A DNA stretch of 10,033 bases from positions 1 to 10,033 of the forward strand of contig ONVT01000108.1 in NCBI GenBank assembly GCA_900321365.1, read 5' to 3'. How positions within the stretch are numbered: the stretch's first letter is position 1; every line of letters begins with the position of its first letter. Below are positions 1 to 6,823 of this stretch, piece by piece. Below the pieces are notes generated by a model, which worked only from the letters and a program-made list of their open reading frames with translations, searched no databases and was not told where the DNA came from. Origin of the DNA: an uncultured Eubacteriales bacterium. Lineage in GTDB: Bacteria > Bacillota_A > Clostridia > Lachnospirales > Lachnospiraceae. Made by a program: the position numbers and the translations under genes.

Positions 1-233
1 ACGCTTAGTCGGAGTTATACTGGTTAACCTTAGCGATTTCCAAGCGTCAGCGCCGGAAAGCGCTTAGTTTAACCGCATATACCGCAGTGAAATCGTCCAA
101 AACGGAAAAGAATTTCGTTCGCGAGTATAGCAGTTAGCCTGGGGGAAGCGGGCTGTGGTGACTCACGGAGGCGCTCCCGCAGCCACGGAGGGCATCCCTC
201 GGCACCGTTGACTTCAATGCAGTGACGTGTTAC
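1..233. other. Unassigned left-edge sequence abutting a truncated ABC ATPase
   Basis: No gene is recognised here on either strand. The first 130 bases look more AT-rich than the rest. The longest plus-strand open stretch, about positions 9-137, encodes a basic peptide I cannot assign. Positions 164-180 and 184-198 form an imperfect direct repeat of the type CACGGAGGNNNTCCC, and each copy can form a very small hairpin. Recognisable ABC-transporter coding sequence begins abruptly at about 234. Everything to its left is therefore foreign to that gene, through a rearrangement, an insertion remnant or an assembly chimera at a contig end. Confidence 0.5.
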
Positions 234-569
234 AAAGAGACAGGGACGGCTTACCTGTTCATCGCGCACGACCTGTCCATGGTCAAATACATCTCGGACC
301 GGATCGGGGTTCTGCACCTTGGTCGCATGCTGGAGACCGGGACCACTGCGGAGATCTTCTCGCGTCCGCTGCATCCTTACACCAGGAGCCTCCTGTCCGC
401 GATCCCGAGCCCGAATCCGAGGACGGAGAAGGACAGGGTGTCGGTGGGGTATGACTATGCAGCCAGCGGACTGGACTATGACCAGGGGACCCTGACAAAG
501 ATCGCGGGAAGCCACTATGTCCACGGAACAGCGCCCGAGATCGAGAAGTGGATGTCGGAGACGGCCTGA
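222..569 (+). pseudogene. Truncated oligopeptide/dipeptide ABC transporter ATP-binding protein (C-terminal part only)
   Basis: The translation matches the C-terminal third of OppF/DppF-type ATPases, which energise peptide uptake at the cytoplasmic face of the membrane. Visible are the switch (H-loop) motif FIAHDLSMVK and the oligopeptide-specific C-terminal motif HPYTRSLLSAIPSPNP. These are followed by the G-x-DY...HYVHGT...W tail usual for this subfamily. Walker A, the Q-loop, the LSGGQ signature and Walker B should lie roughly 150-200 residues upstream but are absent. The frame is open only back to a TGA at 159-161, and those extra residues do not resemble an ABC protein. Recognisable homology starts near position 234. 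The GTG at 222 is merely the first possible start and has no convincing ribosome binding site. As it stands it cannot bind ATP, so I call it a gene remnant or an artefact of a broken assembly. No permease or binding-protein genes are visible nearby. Confidence 0.8.
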
Positions 570-630
570 CGAGCGCGCAGTGGAAAGCGCCTGCTGATCC
601 GGATTATGAAAAAAGACAAGAGGGAAAAAT

Positions 631-2016
631 ATGTCAATCCTTGCCGCGTTTATGGTGCCGCACCCGCCGATGATCATTCCGCAGATCGGGCGGGGAAGCG
701 AGGCACAGATTCAGGAAACGACTGACGCGTACAAAAGGGTGGCGGACGAGATCGCGGAACTTAAGCCTGAGACGATTCTCATCACAAGCCCGCACAGTGT
801 GATGTACGCGGATTACTTTCATATCTCGCCCGGGAAGAAAGCAAAGGGGTCCTTCGCTGATTTCGGCGCTCCGCAGGTGAAGTTCACGGAGGAATATGAC
901 CAGGAGCTGGCGGAGCGGATCGCCCTTGAAGCCCGCAGGGAGGGTTTCCCCGCCGGGACATCCGGCGAGCGGAACGCTTCTCTTGATCACGGCACGATGG
1001 TTCCGCTCTGGTTCATCCGCAGGAAATACCAGGGAGGCAGGATCGTGCGGATCGGACTGTCAGGACTTCCGCTGACCGATCACTACAGGTTCGGAATGAT
1101 GATCCGCAGCGCGGTGGAAGCTCTGGGAAGAAGAACCGTGCTTGTCGCCAGCGGCGATCTGTCGCATAAGCTCCAGGCATACGGACCGTATGGAATCTCC
1201 CCGGAAGGGCCGCAGTATGACTTGAGGATCATGGATGTCTGCTCACGCGCGGCCTTCGGCGAGCTGCTTGACTTCGACGAGGTATTCTGCGAGAAGGCCG
1301 CAGAGTGCGGCCACCGGTCATTTGTGATCATGGCGGGAGCCTTTGACGCTCAGAAGGTCCGCGCGCAGGCCCTTTCCCATCAGGATGTGACCGGCGTGGG
1401 ATACGGCGTCTGTACGTTCTTTCCGGAAGGGGAAGACGACGGTCGGCATTTTCTGGACCGGCATCTGAAGAAGCTGGAGCAGGAACTGGAGGAGAGGAAC
1501 TCCAGAATGGATCCTTATGTCCGGCTTGCCCGCCTTTCCATGGAGACGTATATCCGGGAAGGCCGCAGGATCTCCATCCCGCAGGGGCTTCCGGAGGAGA
1601 TGTTGAAAATGCGCGCGGGCGCATTTGTCTCGATTCACAGTCATGGAAGGCTGAGAGGGTGTATCGGAACGATTGCCCCCACCACGCGATGCGTCGCGCA
1701 GGAGATCATCCGGAACGCGGTCAGCGCGTCCACTCAGGATCCCCGTTTTGCCCCGATCACGGAGGATGAGCTGAAATGGCTGGAGGTCAGCGTGGATGTG
1801 CTGGGGGAACCGGAGAAGATCGACTCTGCCGACCAGCTTGACGTGAAGCGCTACGGCGTGATTGTCAGCTGCGGATCCAGGCGCGGACTCCTGCTTCCGG
1901 ACCTGGATGGCGTTGACACGCCCGCGCAGCAGATCTCCATCGCCCTTCAGAAGGGCGGGATTCGCGAGCATGAGAATTATCAGCTGGAGCGGTTCGAAGT
2001 GATCCGGCATGTGTAG
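631..2016 (+). CDS. LigB/MEMO-like dioxygenase-fold domain fused to AMMECR1 domain (AmmeMemoRadiSam system protein A)
   Basis: This 461-residue cytoplasmic protein has two domains. Residues about 3-265 resemble class III extradiol dioxygenases (LigB) and the related MEMO fold. They carry the early HPP motif (H11), SPHS (H55), DHG (H120) and SGDLSH (H179), all candidate metal ligands. Residues about 292-461 are an AMMECR1 domain with its hallmark LRGCIG motif (341-346). The same fusion is annotated in many Clostridia as AmmeMemoRadiSam system protein A; its substrate is not established as far as I know. The ATG at 631 is preceded by AGAGGG (619-624) at good spacing, and the HPP motif lies just inside, so the start is secure. 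The partner radical SAM gene begins 13 bases after the stop, indicating co-transcription and joint action. The metal-ligand assignment is inferred from family pattern, not from an alignment. Confidence 0.93.
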   Translation: MSILAAFMVPHPPMIIPQIGRGSEAQIQETTDAYKRVADEIAELKPETILITSPHSVMYADYFHISPGKKAKGSFADFGAPQVKFTEEYDQELAERIALEARREGFPAGTSGERNASLDHGTMVPLWFIRRKYQGGRIVRIGLSGLPLTDHYRFGMMIRSAVEALGRRTVLVASGDLSHKLQAYGPYGISPEGPQYDLRIMDVCSRAAFGELLDFDEVFCEKAAECGHRSFVIMAGAFDAQKVRAQALSHQDVTGVGYGVCTFFPEGEDDGRHFLDRHLKKLEQELEERNSRMDPYVRLARLSMETYIREGRRISIPQGLPEEMLKMRAGAFVSIHSHGRLRGCIGTIAPTTRCVAQEIIRNAVSASTQDPRFAPITEDELKWLEVSVDVLGEPEKIDSADQLDVKRYGVIVSCGSRRGLLLPDLDGVDTPAQQISIALQKGGIREHENYQLERFEVIRHV

Positions 2017-2029
2017 AGCTTAAGAGTGA

Positions 2030-2932
2030 ATGCTTCACAGGGATTATTTCGGGCAGAAAAGTGAGAAAAACATGGCAGAATGCGGAGTGTGCTTCAGGCA
2101 CTGTGAGATCAAAGAAGGCGGGATTGGATTCTGTGGTGCGAGGACCTGCGTGGAAGGAAGGGTTACGGCCGCGAACTATGGCCGGGTCACGTCCCTTGCC
2201 CTGGATCCCATCGAGAAAAAGCCTCTGAACCGCTTCCATCCGGGCAGCATGATCCTGTCGGTGGGAAGCTATGGATGCAATCTGCGCTGCCCTTTCTGCC
2301 AGAACGCGGAGATCTCCTGGTCTGAGCGTGCCATGCGCTTTGCGAAAGAGGCGGATGTCTTCTCCCCTGAGGAACTGGCGGAAATCGCTCAGTCCTGCAG
2401 GGACAGAGGAAACATCGGGATCGCGTTCACCTACAACGAACCGCTGACTGGCTTCGAGTTTGTCCGGGACACCGCGCGCCTTGTCCATGAGAAGGGAATG
2501 AAGACGGTCCTTGTCACGAACGGGACGGCGGAGCTTTCCGTTCTGGAAGAACTGGCCCCTCATATCGATGCGATGAATATCGATCTGAAAGGATTTACGG
2601 ACCATTTCTACACAGATGTGCTGAAGGGGAACCGGAAGATGGTGATGGACTTCATCATCCGTGCGGTGCAGCTGTGCCATGTCGAGCTGACCACGCTGAT
2701 CATTCCCGGTGAAAATGACACTGTTCAGGAGATGGAACAGCTGAGTGGCTGGATCGCCTCCCTGAAGCGCAGAGACGGTAAGGCGGACGGAAGAAAGATC
2801 CCGTTGCATATCACACGGTTCTTCCCCCGTTTCCATATGACAGACCGCGGCCCTACAGACATTTCCCAGATCCGGTGCCTGGTTGAGGCAGCCCGGAAGA
2901 ACCTGGACTATGTCTACAGAGGGAACTGCTGA
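2030..2932 (+). CDS. AmmeMemoRadiSam system radical SAM enzyme (PflA-like)
   Basis: This is a 300-residue radical SAM protein of the COG1180 (pyruvate formate-lyase activating enzyme-like) group. The CxxxCxxC cluster motif is C83-N-L-R-C87-P-F-C90, which would bind the 4Fe-4S cluster that cleaves S-adenosylmethionine. It is followed by family-typical TYNEPL (134-139), VTNGT (162-166) and NIDLKGF (183-189) segments. An additional N-terminal cysteine set, C18, C21, C25 and C35, could bind another metal or cluster. The start at 2030 keeps the short helix that precedes the first cysteines in relatives; a later ATG at 2072 would leave only three residues before them. Its ribosome binding site is weak (AAGAG), consistent with translational coupling to the gene 13 bases upstream. 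The protein stops at YVYRGNC, without the further cysteine-bearing tail seen in some archaeal and bacterial homologues. Its substrate, possibly made or held by the AMMECR1/LigB partner, is unknown. Confidence 0.93.
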   Translation: MLHRDYFGQKSEKNMAECGVCFRHCEIKEGGIGFCGARTCVEGRVTAANYGRVTSLALDPIEKKPLNRFHPGSMILSVGSYGCNLRCPFCQNAEISWSERAMRFAKEADVFSPEELAEIAQSCRDRGNIGIAFTYNEPLTGFEFVRDTARLVHEKGMKTVLVTNGTAELSVLEELAPHIDAMNIDLKGFTDHFYTDVLKGNRKMVMDFIIRAVQLCHVELTTLIIPGENDTVQEMEQLSGWIASLKRRDGKADGRKIPLHITRFFPRFHMTDRGPTDISQIRCLVEAARKNLDYVYRGNC

Positions 2933-2960
2933 ACAGAGCTGAAAACCACTGTAACTGATA

Positions 2961-2966
2961 AGGAGA
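2961..2966 (+). promoter_or_regulatory. Ribosome binding site fixing a GTG start for budA
   Basis: AGGAGA lies eight bases upstream of the GTG at 2975. The next in-frame ATG at 2984 would be 17 bases away, too far for good initiation. The GTG is therefore the preferred start. Confidence 0.75.
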
Positions 2967-2974
2967 AAAAGATT

Positions 2975-3697
2975 GTGGTAAAGATGTATCAGGTGTCCAC
3001 GCTGCAAGCCCTTATGCTGGGGTATTCCCGTTCCGTAGTAACCGTATCGGAATTGCTGAAACATGGGAATACCGGGCTTGGAACCTTTGAGGACGTGGAT
3101 GGTGAAATGATCGTGATTGACGGGATATGTTACCGTGCGACAGAGTATGGTAAGGTGGAGGTCGCCAGGCCGGATAAAGGTGTCCCCTTCTCCGCGGTCT
3201 GCAATCTGTCCGGAAGCAGGACATTTGACATGGGAGCATTTCAGAATGTGGATGCACTCAAAACACAGCTGAATCTTCTGATTGAGGAAGACTTTGGCCT
3301 GAACAGCATGCATATGGCACGGATCGATGGAGAGTTTTCATTTGTGGATGCCAGGTCCGAGTCGGCGTACAGGTCTATGCATGTCACTCTCAAATCGGTC
3401 CTGGAGCAGACCCAGAAAGCCTTCTGTTTTGAGAACATAAAGGGTTCATTGGTATGTTTATACTACCCTGACTATATGGATGGCATCAACGCAGCCGGAT
3501 GGCATCTGCATTTTGTCTCTGATGACCGGAAGCTTGGCGGACATGTGTTCGATATCTCCATGATCCGCGGAAGAGGAATCATGGATAAGGTCAATACGAT
3601 AGAACTCAGGCTGCCGGATGAACCGGTATTTGACACATATTCCCTGAAGGAAGCATCCGGGAATGAGATTAAGCAGGTAGAACAGGGAAAGGAATGA
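2975..3697 (+). CDS. budA: Alpha-acetolactate decarboxylase
   Basis: This cytoplasmic enzyme decarboxylates (S)-2-acetolactate to (R)-acetoin in the acetoin/2,3-butanediol pathway. By doing so it also drains acetolactate from branched-chain amino acid synthesis. The 240-residue length is normal for the family. The N-terminal block YQVSTLQALMLG and the HGNTGLGTF...DGEMIVIDG region (30-50) are characteristic. The zinc-binding histidines are visible as H177, H179 and H190, with the 2 and 13 residue spacing known from the Bacillus brevis enzyme. R127 in the FSFVDAR segment aligns with the catalytic arginine, and E44 is a likely further active-site residue. It starts with GTG and lies 42 bases after the radical SAM gene on the same strand, so it may be read with it. 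No acetolactate synthase or butanediol dehydrogenase gene is in view. No clear terminator follows. Confidence 0.95.
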   Translation: MVKMYQVSTLQALMLGYSRSVVTVSELLKHGNTGLGTFEDVDGEMIVIDGICYRATEYGKVEVARPDKGVPFSAVCNLSGSRTFDMGAFQNVDALKTQLNLLIEEDFGLNSMHMARIDGEFSFVDARSESAYRSMHVTLKSVLEQTQKAFCFENIKGSLVCLYYPDYMDGINAAGWHLHFVSDDRKLGGHVFDISMIRGRGIMDKVNTIELRLPDEPVFDTYSLKEASGNEIKQVEQGKE

Positions 3698-3862
3698 AAG
3701 CGGCAGATGATTGTGTACAGCCTTCAAAGGTGGTAGTATTATTGCAGCCTGTGCAGACTGCGTGGCGACCGATAACCGATCAGGAACAGGAGGATGGCAG
3801 GTTTGAGAACCGTGCCTGCTCATCTTTCCGGCACGACTGAAAAGAAAGACGAGGATATCATA

Positions 3863-4996
3863 ATGAAAAAGAAATCATTGCTGTTTGCTGTTACGGTGGG
3901 ACTTACGGTGCTCTGTGCCGCGACTGTCAGCGCTGAGACATTTACGTCGTCAGACGGAGTAATCTCTGTTGAAACCCCGGATGACGGATGGGTCCAGACC
4001 AATGATCCGAATTACTGGTTTACCATCTCCGACGGCAAAGATACCATTACCATCGACCATCTTTCCAACGGTGAGAGCCTGCCAGCCGTGCAGGTTGCAG
4101 ATGAAAACTATGGTGCGGTTTATCAGGCCTTTGTTTCAACAAAGAACGAGGTGTTTGTGGTAAAGGCGCTGGCAGCGGACGCGCAGGATCTGGAATCCCT
4201 GATGAAGATGGTTGGCACAATCAGGGTTCTGAAATTTGATACAAAGACAGCAATCCAGAAGTCTGCTTCGCCGCAGGTATCCGAATTTGGCCTCAAGCCG
4301 GTCAACGCAGACTACTATTGTACAGGCTCTGATGTAAACGTCCGTGTCGGATGCTCAACAGATGAGGCCTCGCTCGGGACGCTCAGCAAAGGACAGAAGG
4401 TTCAGGTAGTCGGAGCAGTCACGAGAAACGGTGAGGACTACGGATGGTACCAGATTTCCTTCAATGGCAGTACCGGTTTTGTATCCAGCGGTTTCCTTTC
4501 CGCAGATCAGCCGGCCGCCCAGGAACCTGCGCAGAAGAAAAGCGACAGTGAGCCCTATCAGCTTGCGGACGGATTCACCTGTTATGACAGCAGGGGGAAT
4601 GTCCAGGGGCTGCTGAGGCCTTACAGCGATGGCCTGTATTATTCCAATGATATGGTGGCGTATGCTGACAATGGTGACGGATCCTACTACAGCTATTCCG
4701 TCGGAGAATACCTCTATGACTATAACCCTGTTTCCGGCAGTCCTGATGATGCCTATGCAGCTGATAAGAACGAAGCTCCCTATCAGCTCGCAGGAGGATT
4801 TACCTGCTATGACAGCAGAGGAAATGTCCAGGGACTGCTGAGACCTTACAGTGACGGTCTGTATTATTCCAATGATATGGTGGCATATTCCGACAATGGT
4901 GACGGTTCTTACTACAGCAGCGCGGTCGGGGAATACCTCTATGATTATAATCCGGTATCCGGCAACCCTGACGACGCCTATGCATCCGATTATTAA
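3863..4996 (+). CDS. Secreted SH3-domain protein with two C-terminal 75-residue repeats
   Basis: This 377-residue exported protein has no recognised enzymatic domain. The start at 3863 is chosen because GAGGAT (3851-3856) precedes it and because it opens a textbook signal peptide: MKKK, a hydrophobic core, then cleavage after TVSA at about residue 24. An ATG at 3794 would put 23 hydrophilic residues in front. Residues about 25-125 form an unassigned domain. Residues about 151-213 are a bacterial SH3 domain with the typical VNVRVG, LSKGQKVQVVG and YGWYQISF...GFVSSGFL strands, presumably binding cell wall or peptide. The C-terminus (231-377) is two aromatic- and glycine-rich repeats, each with a DNGDG turn. 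It is likely located at the cell wall or released, but there is no LPXTG anchor. It lies 165 bases after budA and probably has its own transcription. Confidence 0.85.
   Translation: MKKKSLLFAVTVGLTVLCAATVSAETFTSSDGVISVETPDDGWVQTNDPNYWFTISDGKDTITIDHLSNGESLPAVQVADENYGAVYQAFVSTKNEVFVVKALAADAQDLESLMKMVGTIRVLKFDTKTAIQKSASPQVSEFGLKPVNADYYCTGSDVNVRVGCSTDEASLGTLSKGQKVQVVGAVTRNGEDYGWYQISFNGSTGFVSSGFLSADQPAAQEPAQKKSDSEPYQLADGFTCYDSRGNVQGLLRPYSDGLYYSNDMVAYADNGDGSYYSYSVGEYLYDYNPVSGSPDDAYAADKNEAPYQLAGGFTCYDSRGNVQGLLRPYSDGLYYSNDMVAYSDNGDGSYYSSAVGEYLYDYNPVSGNPDDAYASDY
4553..4993 (+). repeat. Tandem in-frame duplication inside the SH3 protein gene
   Basis: Two copies, 4553-4777 and 4778-4993, repeat with a period of 225 bases (75 codons). 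Over the 72 comparable residues I count 65 identities. Most base differences fall at third codon positions. This indicates an older duplication kept similar by selection on the protein, not a very recent slip. Each copy begins PYQLA and ends PDDAYA. Confidence 0.92.
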
Positions 4997-5047
4997 TTCT
5001 GTGAGGCAGGCGGATGCGATGTCCTGACTGAAAGACGGGATGGATAC

Positions 5048-5082
5048 ATAGTCAACGTCAGAATTCTTTTGACGTTGACTAT
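5048..5082. repeat. Perfect 13-bp inverted repeat
   Basis: ATAGTCAACGTCA (5048-5060) is the exact reverse complement of 5070-5082, with a 9-base loop containing GAATTC. It lies 51 bases after the stop of the SH3 protein gene. It could end that transcript, but no run of T follows it on either strand. A protein-binding operator or an mRNA-stabilising hairpin is equally possible. Confidence 0.8.
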
Positions 5083-5124
5083 TATGTCTCCGGCCAGATG
5101 CGCACGGATTCGCAAAGGAAGTAT

Positions 5125-5140
5125 GCCGCCTGAAGGCGGC
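5125..5140. repeat. GC-rich hairpin with four-base loop
   Basis: GCCGCC (5125-5130) pairs with GGCGGC (5135-5140) around the loop TGAA. It sits directly against the next inverted repeat, in the leader of the lysozyme-like gene. No T-run follows, so it is not a classical terminator by itself. Confidence 0.7.
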
Positions 5141-5181
5141 GCGGCAAACGACAAAGGAAAAAGATTTTTGTCGTTTGCTGC
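5141..5181. repeat. Long inverted repeat upstream of the lysozyme-like gene
   Basis: The core GCAAACGACAAA (5144-5155) is exactly complementary to 5167-5178. With G-U pairs the stem extends to 5141-5157 against 5165-5181, about 17 pairs closing the loop AAAAAGA. It ends about 50 bases before the start codon at 5231. In that position it could be a structured 5' leader, an attenuator or a protein-binding site. No T-run follows. Confidence 0.8.
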
Positions 5182-5230
5182 AGATCCGGGAAGGCGGAGA
5201 AAAGCGGAAGAAAAAGGGGATTAAGGGGAA

Positions 5231-6823
5231 ATGATTCGAGAAAGAAGAATCCGGGCCGGAAAGGGGATGCTTTCGGTCCTGGCAGCGGGAGCTGCAGCCT
5301 TGTGCCTGCTCTGGTGGAATCCGCAGGGCAGGGTTTTGTATGCCGAGGATGCGGTGGTTGACGAGGAGAATCCGGTAGACGAGGATGCCGTCTCCGTGGA
5401 GGAAGCGTCTCCCGTAAGCTCTGACCCGGCGCAGGTAGAGGGCCTGTTTGAGGTGGTCAGCGAAAACTCTGACTCTGCCGGTGAAAACGCGGAGGACGAA
5501 TCCGGTTCGAAGAAGGATAAGAAAAAGGAGAAAGAGAAAAAACTGATCGTAGGGTACAAACAGGTCGGAGCCCAGGCAAGTATTCATTTTGAGATGGGTG
5601 AGAAGCCGTCCCTGGATCGTCTGATGCAGCAGTTCCCCACGAAGCTGGATGTGTATTTCCTCGGGGAGAAGAAGCCGCAGACGGTTCCGGTGACATGGGA
5701 GAGCTACGGTGACGACTACAGTTCGACAAACCTGAATTATTATTTTTTCACGCCGAAGTTTGACTCGTCCAAATATGAAGTGATGGGGATGAATCTCCAG
5801 TCAGAGTCTCCGTACATCGAGGTGATACAGAACGCTTTCACGTATGAGATGATCGAATCCGCTCCTCCAAAGGAAAATGAGGCTGCGGTGGTTCAGTACT
5901 GCATGGAAAAGCTTGGCCTGAATACAGCGGCGACCTGCGGCATCCTTGCCAACATATACTGTGAGTCCGGATTTAGGACAAATGCAATCGGTGACGGGGG
6001 GACGTCTGTCGGAATCTGCCAGTGGCACAACAGCAGATGGACGAACCTGAGGAATTTCGTGCCGGATGACTGGCAGACGCTGGACGGCCAGCTTCGGTTT
6101 ATGAGAAAGGAGCTTCTGGGCAGATACAGGGATACACTGGATTATCTGAGAGCCGTACCGGATGATGAACAGGGAGCATACGATGCTGCCTATTACTGGT
6201 GCATGCATTATGAGATGCCGGACAGGATTCTGTCCAGGAGCACGACCAGGGGCTATCTGGCAAAGAATGTCTACTGGAAGCGCTATGGCCTGGGCGAGGA
6301 TGAGACCGAGGCGGAAACGGATGAGGAAGAGTCCGAACCGGAGATGGATGGGAAAGAGACCGAATCGGAGACGGAGGCAGAAGAGAAGGCATTGACTGCA
6401 GAATCTGAAACCGAAATGCAGGAAGAGGAGCCGGACACGGAGGCTGAATCGGGTTCAGAGACAGAGCAGAAGACAGAGGACATTGTACCGGCACAGGAGA
6501 CGGAAACAGAAACGAAGGCAGAAGCCATGACTTCGGATGGAGAAACAGAGGCCGGGACCGGGGAGACTGAAGAGGATGAAAAGGAGATGAAAAGCTCCTT
6601 CGCGGGATCCTGGCGTTGCATCTCCGAGAACGGACTGTTCATCCGTGAGGACAGAACCACAGAATCAACTGCTGTCGGATCGATCCCCTATGATGGGATT
6701 GTGACGGTGCATGCCGGCGACGGAGAGTGGGCACGGGTCTCCTATGATGGAAAAGAGGGATACAGCAAGCTGGAATTCCTTGAAAGAATTCCGGAAGAAG
6801 ATCAGAGCGAATCAGAGCTCTGA
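5231..6823 (+). CDS. Secreted phage-tail-lysozyme-like protein with acidic linker and SH3 domain
   Basis: This 530-residue exported protein probably cuts peptidoglycan. AAAGGGGA (5213-5220) is well placed for the ATG at 5231. A signal peptide follows: basic MIRERRIR, a hydrophobic core and likely cleavage after LYA near residue 38. Next come an acidic stretch, a lysine-rich segment (94-104) and a beta-rich, Ig-like region (about 105-205). Residues about 215-352 resemble the phage tail lysozyme family. Typical blocks are GILANIYCESGF with a candidate catalytic E245, SVGICQWHNSRW (259-270) and DGQLRFM (285-291). Residues about 355-453 form a Glu/Thr/Ser-rich linker, and 458-518 an SH3 domain (NGLFIRED, EWARVSYDGKEGYSKLEFL). 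No other phage genes are present, so this is more likely a host cell-wall hydrolase than a prophage gene. The stop codon lies within a terminator hairpin, so transcription probably ends here. Confidence 0.85.
   Translation: MIRERRIRAGKGMLSVLAAGAAALCLLWWNPQGRVLYAEDAVVDEENPVDEDAVSVEEASPVSSDPAQVEGLFEVVSENSDSAGENAEDESGSKKDKKKEKEKKLIVGYKQVGAQASIHFEMGEKPSLDRLMQQFPTKLDVYFLGEKKPQTVPVTWESYGDDYSSTNLNYYFFTPKFDSSKYEVMGMNLQSESPYIEVIQNAFTYEMIESAPPKENEAAVVQYCMEKLGLNTAATCGILANIYCESGFRTNAIGDGGTSVGICQWHNSRWTNLRNFVPDDWQTLDGQLRFMRKELLGRYRDTLDYLRAVPDDEQGAYDAAYYWCMHYEMPDRILSRSTTRGYLAKNVYWKRYGLGEDETEAETDEEESEPEMDGKETESETEAEEKALTAESETEMQEEEPDTEAESGSETEQKTEDIVPAQETETETKAEAMTSDGETEAGTGETEEDEKEMKSSFAGSWRCISENGLFIREDRTTESTAVGSIPYDGIVTVHAGDGEWARVSYDGKEGYSKLEFLERIPEEDQSESEL
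6293..6590 (+). repeat. Low-complexity Glu/Thr coding repeat
   Basis: Degenerate GAGAC/GAAAC-GAG-type codon runs encode the linker of residues about 355-453, with recurring ETE, TEAE and TETET units. It separates the lysozyme-like and SH3 domains. Such purine-rich tracts are prone to expansion and contraction, so length may vary between strains. Confidence 0.75.

Noticed and set aside
69..677. 202-residue minus-strand open frame across the ABC remnant
   Set aside because: It is antisense to clear ABC-transporter coding sequence and the start of the LigB/AMMECR1 gene, has no recognisable motif, and its composition is that of a shadow frame in GC-rich DNA.
1865..3313. 482-residue minus-strand open frame
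   Set aside because: It runs antisense through the well-identified radical SAM gene and into parts of its neighbours. There is no domain, no ribosome binding site and no family match that I can see.
3711..3739. Possible promoter upstream of the SH3 protein gene (TTGTGT, 17 bases, TAGTAT)
   Set aside because: Only the first half of the -35 and four of six -10 bases fit; this level of match is expected by chance. The gene probably has a promoter in 3698-3850, but I cannot place it.
3794..3862. Earlier ATG start for the SH3 protein
   Set aside because: It would place 23 hydrophilic residues before a clear MKKK signal peptide, and the ATG at 3863 has its own ribosome binding site.
5069..5080. 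Two overlapping TTGAC -35-like boxes in the 13-bp inverted repeat
   Set aside because: No acceptable -10 box lies 16-18 bases downstream of either.
4355..5587. 410-residue minus-strand open frame spanning the SH3 repeats and the following gap
   Set aside because: It mirrors the tandem repeat of the plus-strand gene and looks hydrophobic only because it is the complement of acidic/Tyr-rich codons. It has no supporting start signal.
5231..6823. Prophage or phage-tail module
   Set aside because: Only the lysozyme-like domain is phage-related. No tail, capsid, integrase or holin genes are nearby, and the protein has a Sec signal peptide and an SH3 domain.
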